From assembly GCA_029881835.1 (NCBI GenBank), contig JAOULV010000003.1, positions 1 to 18,122 of the forward strand: a stretch of 18,122 bases of DNA, read 5' to 3'. Positions 1 to 6,964 of the stretch are shown here, piece after piece. The position numbers were made by a program, and so were the translations under genes. Under the pieces are notes generated by a model. It worked only from the letters and a program-made list of their open reading frames with translations. It had not been told where the DNA came from and did no database searches. Positions within the stretch are counted from its first letter, which is position 1; every line of letters starts with the position of its first letter. Source of the DNA: Rhodospirillaceae bacterium (GTDB lineage Bacteria > Pseudomonadota > Alphaproteobacteria > Rhodospirillales > Magnetovibrionaceae).

Positions 1-105
1 ATCGGGCCCGCCAAATTCGACAAATGCTTCGCGGCGCATGGACATGCACCCGGCACCGCCGTCTCCGCTTTTTACAAATACTTTTGCTTCATCGAGAAAC
101 TTCAT
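1..105 (-). CDS. obg: Obg family GTPase, N-terminal fragment (cut by left window edge)
   Basis: The 35 codons visible read MKFLDEAKVFVKSGDGGAG and continue to EFGGPD. This matches the start of the glycine-rich Obg fold of the Obg/CgtA GTPases, which bind the 50S subunit and act in ribosome assembly and stringent control. The G domain lies outside the window, so GTP-binding motifs cannot be checked. The start at 105 is supported by an AGGAG six bases upstream. The gene follows rplU and rpmA in the same direction, the usual bacterial order, but a strong hairpin terminator sits between rpmA and this gene, so obg may rely on read-through or its own promoter. The identification is firm despite the short length because the N-terminal pattern is distinctive. 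Confidence 0.9.
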   Translation of the reverse strand, partial: MKFLDEAKVFVKSGDGGAGCMSMRREAFVEFGGPD

Positions 106-134
106 TTTCCGCTCCTGCGGTATGAACACTAATT

Positions 135-171
135 AAAAAAAGGGCCATAAAAAAAGGGACAAAAAAAAGGG
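135..171. repeat. Three A-run plus GGG units beside the terminator
   Basis: The motif of seven or eight A followed by GGG occurs three times, at 135-144, 149-158 and 161-171. The last copy is one arm of the rpmA terminator. On the minus strand these read as three CCC-plus-T-run units in a row, so the tail arm of the terminator appears to be partly repeated. Confidence 0.7.
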
Positions 172-195
172 AATGGACCCGCCATTCCCTTTTTT
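163..195 (-). terminator. Rho-independent terminator after rpmA
   Basis: GGGAATGG (169-176) and CCATTCCC (182-189) form a perfect 8-bp stem with a 5-nt loop. An A tract (161-168) and a T tract (190-195) flank it, so it can act in both directions. Read on the minus strand it begins about 35 nt after the rpmA stop and ends in a U run. It should end the rplU-rpmA transcript or attenuate it before obg. Confidence 0.85.
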
Positions 196-229
196 AATAA
201 CAAACGTGGAAGCGAGGCCAGGGCGTTTA

Positions 230-484
230 TTACACCGCCGGCTGCACAGCCACAAACATCTTGCCCTTCTTTTCCTTGAAGGCAACCTTGCCTTCAACAA
301 GAGCAAAAATTGTGTGGTCTTTGCCAATGCCAACATTGTCACCGGGGTGGTACTTGGTGCCACGCTGACGGATGATGATGTTGCCGGGAATGACTTCTTC
401 GCCACCAAATTTTTTCACGCCAAGACGGCGGCCTGCTGTATCGCGACCGTTGCGGGAGCTGCCACCTGCTTTTTTATGTGCCAT
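230..484 (-). CDS. rpmA: Large-subunit ribosomal protein bL27
   Basis: The 84-residue product begins MAHKKAGGSSRNGRD, the classic L27 N-terminus. The flexible tail of this protein reaches the peptidyl-transferase centre, and the Lys/Gly/Ser-rich start is present. The IIIRQRGTKYHPG block (about residues 36-48) and the GKDHTIFALVEG block (54-65) are also typical. Length matches the family (about 85). There is no N-terminal extension of the kind that is cleaved by Prp in Firmicutes. The start is set by an AGGAG that lies just after the rplU stop, leaving a 17-base gap, so the two genes are surely co-transcribed and probably translationally linked. Confidence 0.98.
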   Translation of the reverse strand: MAHKKAGGSSRNGRDTAGRRLGVKKFGGEEVIPGNIIIRQRGTKYHPGDNVGIGKDHTIFALVEGKVAFKEKKGKMFVAVQPAV

Positions 485-501
485 GGTTCAAATACTCCTT
501 T

Positions 502-1017
502 TTAAGACTTTTTCTTTGCTGCGGCTTTTTTGGCGGGCGCTTTTTTAGCTGCTGCCTTTTTGGCCGGGGCTTTTTTAGTAGCGGTTTTTTTGGCTGCGGT
601 TTTCTTTGCCGCTGTTTTCTTTGCGGCAGGTTTTTCTGCTGCTTCAGCCTTTGCAGGTGCCTCTTTTTTAGGCTCTGCCTTTTTAGCCGCAGGCTTAGTT
701 CCGGTCGCGCTGATTGAAACTATTTTCACCAATGTCAGGTCCTGACGGTGGCCCTGTTTGCGGCGATAGTTCTGGCGGCGTTTTTTCTTGAAAACAATAA
801 TCTTGTCACCGCGGGTCTGGCGCACAACTTCGCCAAATACTGCGGCCTTGTCGACAAGCGGCGCACCAATTGTTGGGGCCTTGCCTTCTTCGCCTAAAAT
901 CAGCACTTCATTAAATTCAATCATGGCGCCGGCGTCGCCTGCTAGTTTTTCGATAACAAGAACATCGTTCTCGCTAACGCGGTACTGCTTACCGCCGGTT
1001 TTAATTACTGCGAACAT
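502..1017 (-). CDS. rplU: Large-subunit ribosomal protein bL21 with a long Lys/Ala-rich C-terminal tail
   Basis: Residues 1-104 are a complete bL21: MFAVIKTGGKQY at the start, and the KKKRRQNYRRKQGHRQ stretch (77-92) that contacts 23S rRNA. Typical L21 is about 103 residues, but this one has 171. The extra part (about 105-171) is almost only Ala, Lys, Pro, Glu and Thr and ends in eight xxAKK-type pentads, resembling the tail of histone H1. C-terminal extensions on L21 occur in alphaproteobacteria, but a long regular one is notable. The gene heads the rplU-rpmA transcript, which has a good promoter about 150 bp upstream and a leader hairpin. The start follows a purine stretch (AGAGAG) about eight bases away. 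Confidence 0.97.
   Translation of the reverse strand: MFAVIKTGGKQYRVSENDVLVIEKLAGDAGAMIEFNEVLILGEEGKAPTIGAPLVDKAAVFGEVVRQTRGDKIIVFKKKRRQNYRRKQGHRQDLTLVKIVSISATGTKPAAKKAEPKKEAPAKAEAAEKPAAKKTAAKKTAAKKTATKKAPAKKAAAKKAPAKKAAAKKKS
511..630 (-). repeat. 15-bp tandem coding repeat encoding A/K pentads in the L21 tail
   Basis: Codons 130-169 of rplU encode eight successive five-residue units of the form (A/P/T)-(A/P)-(A/T)-K-K. The DNA shows this as an imperfect 15-bp periodicity of T-runs and GC-rich triplets on the plus strand. Such repeats tend to change copy number by slippage, so tail length may vary between strains. Confidence 0.8.
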
Positions 1018-1054
1018 GCGTTTTACTCTCTTTTAAATATCGCGCCCTGTGGCG

Positions 1055-1087
1055 CCGACCCTTGCCTTATACGTTTAAAGGGGTCGG
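1055..1087 (-). promoter_or_regulatory. Hairpin in the rplU 5' leader
   Basis: CCGACCC (1055-1061) and GGGTCGG (1081-1087) form a perfect 7-bp stem with a 19-nt loop. It lies between the predicted rplU promoter and the start codon, 38 nt before the ATG. No U run follows it, so it is not a plain terminator. It could be an autoregulatory ribosomal-protein leader, but this is only a structural suggestion. Confidence 0.45.
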
Positions 1088-1166
1088 ACTTTTAAAATTG
1101 CGGCCTCGGGCAGCGCGCTTTATCCATATACTTTTCCAAAGGGCAAAACCCCCGGAAAGTCGCGGC

Positions 1167-1194
1167 AATATAGCCCCTTTGGGCCCCAAGTCAA
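1167..1194 (-). promoter_or_regulatory. Predicted sigma-70-type promoter for rplU-rpmA
   Basis: On the minus strand there is TTGACT (1194-1189), a 16-bp spacer, and TATATT (1172-1167). Each hexamer is one base from consensus. Transcription would start near 1160, giving a leader of about 140 nt that contains the 1055-1087 hairpin. The rest of the 1018-1294 gap holds no gene; it contains a tandem pair of GGCTGTTTTT at 1256-1275 just beyond the cyclase stop codon. Confidence 0.7.
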
Positions 1195-1294
1195 CGCCAA
1201 GTGGGTGGGGAAATAATAAAAACCTTACAAAGACCTGAGAAATTGCCGTTGGAGTGGCTGTTTTTGGCTGTTTTTGTGTGATTTATGGGTAAAT

Positions 1295-3313
1295 TTATTC
1301 GTTTGATTGCCGGGCCTGCTGGCTATGGCCTTGGTCTTGGTCTTGGCTATTGTCATCTCCAGCCGCGCCCTGCTCAGGGATATCGGCTATTTCTTGAGAT
1401 TCTTGTTCTTTTTCTTCCATTTTGGCTGGTTTAGCCGCTGCTTCATCCCAAATAACCTTGTAGGTGGCAATGGGGTGGTCAAAGCCTTTCATCTCAAATT
1501 CACCGTGCTTTTCAAAGGGTATTTTCTTTCCCTGCGTCAACCCATGCACCGCTTCGGAAATAAGAATTTCACCAGCCTTGGCCTTGTCAACAATGCGTGC
1601 CGCCAATTGCACCGTGCTACCGAACAGGTCGTTATCTTCGGAAATGGGTTCGCCCACATTAATGCCGATTTTAAGTTGTAATGGCAGTTCGGGTTTGCTC
1701 TTGCTTAATTCTTGAACTTTTCTTTGCATATCAATTGCGGCCTCAACCCCGTTAACCCCGGTGGTAAACGATGCCATTATGCCATCACCCGTGTGCTTTA
1801 CCTCGCGCCCTTGGAATAACGATAATGCTTCGCGCACAATACGGTTATGTTCGCGCACAATTTGCTGGGCACCTTCGTCGCCGCGTTCTTGGGTCATGGC
1901 GGTTGAGCCGGCAATATCGGTGAACAACACAACCACTGGCGGGGCCGACATTTGCTTGGGCCTTGGCTTAATCCAGTTTTCGTAAGACATGGCAAACGCC
2001 TCTTGCGCGCCAATGCCAGATTCCAGCCAAATACCCATGGCGCTACGCCCGACCTGATACATTTGTAGGTAGCGGGGATCGGAAACAAGATACTCATCGG
2101 AACGCGCGGTTAGGTAATCAATCCTGTCTGAGGCAAGGCCGATTAAGTGAAGGCATTCGCCAAGCACCTCTTTATGGAATTCTGGTTTGATTTCGTTTTC
2201 CTGACATATGGCATGACTGGCGCCAATCATATAAAGCGAAACCCCAAAAGCCGCATAAGGGTCAACCCCTGACATAGTGCCATCCAGCGCCTTGAGAGAT
2301 TGTGTTACAAATTTTTCGATCTGTTTAATTGTTGCAATTACTTTTTCGGGTAACGGCTCTTCTTCGTCATCATGTGCGCCAGCGCCAGATTTGCTGTGTG
2401 ATGGAGCGTTAACAGCTTCTTTGAGGGCTTTGACATCTTCCTTAAGATCCATTTCCGCAAAAGATTCTTTTGATTTTTTTATTTCATCGGTTGCTTCATT
2501 GGGCAAATATAAACGTGGGTCGTGATATTTCTTTTCTTGATTTCTTTCGGTTGATTCTGCTGCAGAACTATAATCATCCCTGTCTACTATGGATTTGGGT
2601 ACATGCGGAATGCGGGAAAATACCCTAATAATCAGGGTTACCGAACCAACGGCGAATACAAGAATGAAAATTCCCACAAGAACATCATCTTTTGAAAGCA
2701 ATGAAACCCGCGTTACCCCTGACAGTATTTGTGAAGCAATGGTTGTAACAATTATTGCCGCGGCCAAAGATATCATTACGGCAAACATGATTTGAACAAA
2801 TATCATGAATACGGAATGCGTTTTGGATTTGTTTGTTTTTTTATCTTCCGGTGTGATTTTTATATTTTGTTTTTGTGTTTCTTTAGCCACATTCGGGCGC
2901 ACACCGTAAGAACGCGGTGGAGAAAAACCTTGTGATGGTTTTTTTTCTTCCGGTTTTTTTTCTTCGGGCTTTGCCACCATTGGGTTGGTTAGATGATCGG
3001 GCTCTGGCGGTTTGGGCAGTTCGCTTTCAAACATGGTGCGTTGACGAATTTTACCGCTTTCTTCGTCATAAAATTCTTTTACTAATTTTACCGATTGGGT
3101 GGTGGAAATTTTTTGCAGCGATTTGGCATCGCCCATGGCAATATTAACCTTATCGGCACTGTAGACGTTGTGCGTCTGCCATGTGCCGCCGGTCATTACC
3201 AGCAATTCAAACGTTACTTCCTCTTTTGAGGCCATTTCCCTAAAAACACTTTCTTTGCTTTTTCCCAAACTAAACATAGCGCCCGCCCCAAAAGCGCCAA
3301 AACAGTTATACAT
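1295..3313 (-). CDS. Membrane-anchored class III adenylate cyclase with a novel N-terminal module
   Basis: Residue numbers count from the first in-frame ATG at 3397. A C-terminal class III cyclase domain spans about 486-650. It shows metal Asp494 (LFTDIAGST), Lys534 and Asp538 (KHTGDG), Asp590 (DLFG) and Arg601 (AARI). Lys534 with Asp590 is the adenine-selecting pair, so the product is most likely cAMP. The usual transition-state Asn is Gln597. N-terminal to it are a small alpha/beta module (about 58-126), a Lys/Glu/Pro-rich linker, two membrane helices (195-226 and 239-260), a charged stretch, and a helical region (about 345-480). The tail after 650 is acidic and Gln-rich. The start is uncertain. 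ATG 3313 has AAGGG at good spacing; ATG 3277 and 3235 are alternatives, and 3397 lacks a ribosome-binding site. The gene stands alone, divergent from queA. Confidence 0.85.
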   Translation of the reverse strand: MYNCFGAFGAGAMFSLGKSKESVFREMASKEEVTFELLVMTGGTWQTHNVYSADKVNIAMGDAKSLQKISTTQSVKLVKEFYDEESGKIRQRTMFESELPKPPEPDHLTNPMVAKPEEKKPEEKKPSQGFSPPRSYGVRPNVAKETQKQNIKITPEDKKTNKSKTHSVFMIFVQIMFAVMISLAAAIIVTTIASQILSGVTRVSLLSKDDVLVGIFILVFAVGSVTLIIRVFSRIPHVPKSIVDRDDYSSAAESTERNQEKKYHDPRLYLPNEATDEIKKSKESFAEMDLKEDVKALKEAVNAPSHSKSGAGAHDDEEEPLPEKVIATIKQIEKFVTQSLKALDGTMSGVDPYAAFGVSLYMIGASHAICQENEIKPEFHKEVLGECLHLIGLASDRIDYLTARSDEYLVSDPRYLQMYQVGRSAMGIWLESGIGAQEAFAMSYENWIKPRPKQMSAPPVVVLFTDIAGSTAMTQERGDEGAQQIVREHNRIVREALSLFQGREVKHTGDGIMASFTTGVNGVEAAIDMQRKVQELSKSKPELPLQLKIGINVGEPISEDNDLFGSTVQLAARIVDKAKAGEILISEAVHGLTQGKKIPFEKHGEFEMKGFDHPIATYKVIWDEAAAKPAKMEEKEQESQEIADIPEQGAAGDDNSQDQDQGHSQQARQSNE

Positions 3314-3428
3314 TTTACAGCCCTTGTTGCCAAAGGCCATAATTGCACTTTGTCCATAAATAGCAAAATTTGGCAGAAAATGCTGGTTTATTTCCAATGT
3401 TATGGCTTGATATTAAGCCCAAGACGGT

Positions 3429-3457
3429 TTGCATTGAGGGTTTATTTTACCTACATT
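3429..3457 (+). promoter_or_regulatory. Predicted promoter for the queA-tgt-queF operon
   Basis: TTGCAT (3429-3434), a 17-bp spacer and TACATT (3452-3457) form a reasonable sigma-70-like pair in the gap between the divergent cyclase and queA genes. Transcription would start near 3464, leaving a leader of about 77 nt. The gap of roughly 230-300 bp between the two genes holds no other coding signal. Confidence 0.45.
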
Positions 3458-3484
3458 CTGCGCCTTGGCGGGCATTTACCCAAA

Positions 3485-3530
3485 TAAACGCGCCAGCCTG
3501 CCAATTGGCCGCGTTTACACAAAAAAAGGA
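3485..3530 (+). promoter_or_regulatory. Hairpin plus A-rich tail overlapping the queA ribosome-binding site
   Basis: TAAACGCG (3485-3492) pairs perfectly with CGCGTTTA (3510-3517). An inner CCA/TGG (3493-3495 with 3506-3508) extends the stem past one bulged C. The hairpin is followed by an A-rich stretch and the AAGGA ribosome-binding site (3526-3530). Loop bases CCT (3497-3499) can pair with AGG (3527-3529), which would make an H-type pseudoknot that hides the ribosome-binding site. The stem is seen directly; the pseudoknot and any regulatory role are inferred. Confidence 0.45.
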
Positions 3531-3540
3531 ACAAAGCACA

Positions 3541-4578
3541 ATGCGGGTCGATCTTTTTGATTTCGACTTACCCACAAACCTAATCGCCCAACGGCCAATG
3601 GTGCCGCGCGATAGCGCTAGGCTATTGCTGGGCGGTGCAAATAACGTTTTTACCGATCATGGCGTGGGACAATTGGCCGAATTTCTTTCCCCTGGCGATA
3701 TATGTGTTTTTAACGATACTCGCGTTATTCCCGCCCGCCTAAAAGGAATGCGGGGTGCGGCAAAAATCGAAATTACACTTCATAAAAACGCAGGGGCTGA
3801 TGTATGGCATGCGTTTGCCCGCCCAGCCAAAAAATTAAAAGTTGGTGATAAAATTGATTTTTCACCCAATTTAAGTGCGCATGCGATGGAAAAGCTGGAT
3901 GGTGGAGAAATTATTTTACGTTTTAATGTTGGTGGGCCGGAACTTATGGCGGCGCTAAGCGAAACAGGGGCAATGCCGCTACCGCCATATATAAAGCGCG
4001 ACAATCTGGCAGACGAAAAAGATGCAAATGATTACCAAACAATGTTTGCAAACACCCCGGGTGCGGTTGCCGCACCCACGGCGGGGCTGCATTTCACACC
4101 CGACCTTATTTCTACGTTGACTGGGCGCGGCATAAACCATACCCACCTTACCTTGCACGTTGGGGCGGGAACGTTTTTGCCGGTCAAAGCCGATGATACC
4201 AACGAACACAAAATGCATGCAGAATGGGGTGAGATAAGTAATGATGCCGCAAACGCAATTAATCAGGCGCGCAAAAACGGTGGGCGGGTTGTTGCAATTG
4301 GCACCACCTCGCTTCGCTTGCTTGAAAGTGCCGCAAATAATGATGGCACACTAATGCCGTTTTCCGGCGAAACAGATATTTTTATTACGCCGGGTTACAA
4401 TTTCAAAATTGTTGATATGCTGATGACAAATTTTCACCTGCCGAAATCCACCCTGTTTATGCTGGTTTCGGCATTTGCCGGACTTGATTACATGAAAAAC
4501 CTTTATGCCCACGCCATAAAAAATCAATATCGCTTTTATTCGTATGGTGATGCCTGCTTGCTGACGAGGGCGAAATGA
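3541..4578 (+). CDS. queA: S-adenosylmethionine:tRNA ribosyltransferase-isomerase
   Basis: QueA transfers and rearranges the ribose of S-adenosylmethionine onto preQ1 already placed at the tRNA wobble position 34, giving epoxyqueuosine. The 345-residue product has the family signatures in order: FNDTRVIPARL (57-67), AAPTAGLHF (177-185), LHVGAGTFLPV (205-215), NFHLPKSTL (297-305) and YRFYSYGDA (330-338). Length is close to the E. coli enzyme (about 356). The reading frame stays open upstream to 3370, but that part has no QueA similarity. The ATG at 3541 begins the conserved MRVDLFDFDLP and is preceded by AAGGA. Its stop overlaps the tgt start (ATGA at 4575-4578), so the two are translationally coupled. 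Confidence 0.97.
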   Translation: MRVDLFDFDLPTNLIAQRPMVPRDSARLLLGGANNVFTDHGVGQLAEFLSPGDICVFNDTRVIPARLKGMRGAAKIEITLHKNAGADVWHAFARPAKKLKVGDKIDFSPNLSAHAMEKLDGGEIILRFNVGGPELMAALSETGAMPLPPYIKRDNLADEKDANDYQTMFANTPGAVAAPTAGLHFTPDLISTLTGRGINHTHLTLHVGAGTFLPVKADDTNEHKMHAEWGEISNDAANAINQARKNGGRVVAIGTTSLRLLESAANNDGTLMPFSGETDIFITPGYNFKIVDMLMTNFHLPKSTLFMLVSAFAGLDYMKNLYAHAIKNQYRFYSYGDACLLTRAK

Positions 4579-5702
4579 GCACAATTAAATTTGAAATCAG
4601 CGCAACTGACGGCTTGGCCAGACGTGGCAAATTAGAACTTGCCCACGGCAGTGTGAACACGCCCGCTTTCATGCCGGTCGGAACCGCCGCCACGGTAAAA
4701 GCCATGTTGCCGGAAAATGTTCAACAAACCGGGGCAGAAATAATTTTGGGCAATACCTATCATTTAATGTTACGCCCCGGTGCCGAACGCATTGCTAAGC
4801 TTGGGGGATTGCATAAATTTATGAACTGGTCCGGCCCAATTTTAACCGACAGCGGTGGCTATCAGGTCATGAGCCTTTCTGAATTAAGAAAGTTAGATGA
4901 AAACGGTGTAACGTTTCGCAGCCACATTGATGGATCATACCATACCTTAACGCCGGAACGCTCAATCGAGGTACAGCATCTGTTAGGTGCCGACATAACC
5001 ATGTGCTTTGATGAATGCCCGCCGTTCCCATGTGAAAAAGAAGACGTTAAACGTGCGACCGAGCTTTCCATGCGCTGGGCCAAACGTTCAAAAGATGCTT
5101 TCGTTCCCCGCCCCGGCTATGCATTGTTCGGCATTAACCAAGGTGGTGTGCACGGAGATTTGCGCGAACAAAGCGCGAAAGAATTAATTGAAATCGGTTT
5201 TGACGGTTATGCCATTGGCGGGTTGGCAGTGGGTGAAGGCCGGGAAAAAATGTTTTCAGCCCTTGATGTTACCACGCCCCACCTGCCCCATGAGCGCCCG
5301 CGCTATTTGATGGGGGTGGGCAAGCCCGAAGACATTGTCGGTGCAGTGGTGCGCGGCATTGATATGTTTGATTGCGTATTGCCGACCCGTTCCGGGCGCA
5401 CGGGTCAGGCCTTTACCCGCCGCGGGCCGGTAAATATAAGAAACGCGCGCCACACCGATGATCCCCGCCCGTTAGATGAAAACTGCACCTGCCCGACCTG
5501 CACCCAATATTCCCGCGCTTATTTGCGCCATTTGGCCCAAGCGGATGAAATACTGGGATCCACCCTTTTGACATGGCACAACCTGCACTATTATCAAGAA
5601 CTGATGGCGGGCCTTAGGGACGCAATTACTGCTGGAACGCTTGAAACCTTTGTGGCCGAGTTTCAAAAGACGCAAGAGCTTGGTGACATAGAAGCGATAT
5701 AG
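4575..5702 (+). CDS. tgt: tRNA-guanine transglycosylase (bacterial type)
   Basis: Tgt replaces guanine 34 in tRNAs for Asp, Asn, His and Tyr with preQ1. The 375-residue protein is full length. Asp92 (in LTDSGGYQVMSL) is the general acid/base position and Asp266 (in FDCVLPTR) the nucleophile. Cys304, Cys306, Cys309 and His335 form the zinc site. GGLAVGEG (215-222) matches the substrate-pocket loop. The segment after the nucleophile reads TRSGRTGQAF rather than the common TRNARNG form; similar forms are known in alphaproteobacterial proteins. The gene overlaps queA by 4 bp and is 12 bp before queF, so the three form one operon. Confidence 0.98.
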   Translation: MSTIKFEISATDGLARRGKLELAHGSVNTPAFMPVGTAATVKAMLPENVQQTGAEIILGNTYHLMLRPGAERIAKLGGLHKFMNWSGPILTDSGGYQVMSLSELRKLDENGVTFRSHIDGSYHTLTPERSIEVQHLLGADITMCFDECPPFPCEKEDVKRATELSMRWAKRSKDAFVPRPGYALFGINQGGVHGDLREQSAKELIEIGFDGYAIGGLAVGEGREKMFSALDVTTPHLPHERPRYLMGVGKPEDIVGAVVRGIDMFDCVLPTRSGRTGQAFTRRGPVNIRNARHTDDPRPLDENCTCPTCTQYSRAYLRHLAQADEILGSTLLTWHNLHYYQELMAGLRDAITAGTLETFVAEFQKTQELGDIEAI

Positions 5703-5714
5703 AAGAGATATAAA

Positions 5715-6182
5715 ATGAAAAAACAAAAAAGCAAAAGTGGGCTTTCCCAACTGGGAGAAAACGCCCCCATCCCCAAAAGCCCGGACGAGGCCATACTTGA
5801 AACCGTCGCCAACCCCAAGGGCAAGCTTGATTATATGATCCGTTTTGCGGTGCCGGAATTTACCTCGCTTTGCCCCATAACCGGACAACCCGATTTCGCC
5901 CATTTGGTAATTGATTATGTCCCGGCAAAAAAAATTGTCGAAAGCAAATCATTAAAGCTTTTTATGACATCATTTAGAAACCACGGCGCATTTCACGAAG
6001 ACTGCACAGTTTCCATTGCCGAAAAAATAATTGCCGCGGCCAAGCCTAAATGGTTGCGCATCGGCGGTTACTGGTTTCCACGTGGCGGCATACCCATAGA
6101 TATTTTTTACCAAACCGCAACCCCGCCAAAAGGCGTGTGGATACCCGAACAAGGCGTCGCCCCATACCGTGGGCGCGGATAA
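5715..6182 (+). CDS. queF: NADPH-dependent 7-cyano-7-deazaguanine reductase (unimodular QueF)
   Basis: QueF reduces the nitrile of preQ0 to the aminomethyl group of preQ1, the base used by Tgt. The 155-residue size fits the short, single-domain subfamily. Cys53 (in FTSLCPITGQPDF) would form the thioimide with preQ0, and Asp60 is the nearby proton donor. ESKSLKLFMTSFRNHGAFHE (76-95) contains the QueF Glu-Ser-Lys-Ser-Leu-Lys motif and the substrate-binding His94/Glu95. A purine-rich AGAAGAGA precedes the ATG. Placement after queA and tgt matches its role one step upstream of Tgt. Confidence 0.96.
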   Translation: MKKQKSKSGLSQLGENAPIPKSPDEAILETVANPKGKLDYMIRFAVPEFTSLCPITGQPDFAHLVIDYVPAKKIVESKSLKLFMTSFRNHGAFHEDCTVSIAEKIIAAAKPKWLRIGGYWFPRGGIPIDIFYQTATPPKGVWIPEQGVAPYRGRG

Positions 6183-6277
6183 ATATTTTTCAAAAATTGT
6201 CTCGATGCAATCTAAGGCTGGACGCATAAGTCTGATTGTTTAACAATCGGGCCAACAATTTTTTGCGGAGAAACAAA

Positions 6278-6940
6278 ATGACAAAACCAATGTTAGTTAT
6301 CGGCAACAAAAATTATTCCAGCTGGTCATTGCGCCCGTGGCTGGCGATGCGGGTCGCAAAAATTGAATTTGACGAAAAGCTGATTGAATTTGGCGATTTC
6401 GGCAAACAATGGATTGATGCCATAAGCGAATTTTCGCCAACCAAAAAAGTTCCTTTGTTGATTGATGGCGACATAAAGGTTTGGGAATCTTTGGCTATTC
6501 TTGAATACCTTGCCGATAAATGGCCGGAAAAAAACCTGTGGCCGGCTGATAATGCGGCCCGCGCCATGGCGCGTAGCGTTGCGGCAGAAATGCACGCAGG
6601 CTTTACCAGCCTGCGCAATAACTGCCCGATGAACATTCGCGCATCACATCCGGGTGTTAATTTGGACAAACCGGGCGTGATGGATGACATCAACCGCATA
6701 ACCGCAATATGGAACGAATGTCGCGCCAGCTTTGGTGGCGGGGGTGATTTTTTGTTCGGTCAATTTAGCAATGCCGATGCCATGTTCGCACCCGTGGTAA
6801 GCCGCCTTACCACCCATGCGGCGACGGTTGATGCAGTATCAAAGGCATACATGGACGCAGTCCAGGCACTGCCCGCAATGATTGAATGGTCCGACGCCGG
6901 GCGTTCGGAAAAAGCAATCGTCGCAATGGATGAAATATAA
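6278..6940 (+). CDS. Glutathione S-transferase family protein
   Basis: The 220-residue product has a thioredoxin-fold GST N-domain: a catalytic Ser candidate at 14/15 in NYSSWSLRPWL, the cis-Pro in KKVPLL (56-61), and the glutathione-binding Glu70-Ser71 in WESLAILEYL. An all-helical C-domain follows. Such proteins conjugate or reduce compounds with glutathione in the cytoplasm; the substrate cannot be told from sequence. An ATG 42 bases upstream is in frame but lacks a ribosome-binding site, while the chosen ATG has GGAG seven bases before it. The gene lies 95 bp after queF in the same direction and is convergent with the queuosine-precursor transporter gene. Confidence 0.9.
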   Translation: MTKPMLVIGNKNYSSWSLRPWLAMRVAKIEFDEKLIEFGDFGKQWIDAISEFSPTKKVPLLIDGDIKVWESLAILEYLADKWPEKNLWPADNAARAMARSVAAEMHAGFTSLRNNCPMNIRASHPGVNLDKPGVMDDINRITAIWNECRASFGGGGDFLFGQFSNADAMFAPVVSRLTTHAATVDAVSKAYMDAVQALPAMIEWSDAGRSEKAIVAMDEI

Positions 6941-6964
6941 ATTGTAAAACTTAATGCGTGAAAT

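Noticed and set aside
478..745. Cys/Phe-rich open frames on the plus strand opposite rplU
   Set aside because: They are the antisense of the Lys/Ala codon repeat. Their composition is explained by complementing AAA/AAG and GCN codons, and no start signal supports them.
3314..3397. Longest cyclase start at ATG 3397
   Set aside because: No ribosome-binding site precedes it and the added residues are not domain-like. A later ATG (3313, 3277 or 3235) is more plausible, though which one is not settled.
3370..3540. Longer N-terminal extension of queA (in-frame ATG at 3370)
   Set aside because: The extra 57 residues have no QueA similarity. The ATG at 3541 starts the conserved N-terminus and has AAGGA upstream; the region also carries the predicted promoter and leader hairpin.
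5472..5903. 143-residue minus-strand open frame across the tgt-queF junction
   Set aside because: It overlaps two well-supported genes on the other strand and has no recognisable domain.
6234..6248. GATTGT / ACAATC hairpin between queF and the GST gene
   Set aside because: It is a six-base stem with low GC and no T run, too weak for a terminator. It may only reflect base composition.
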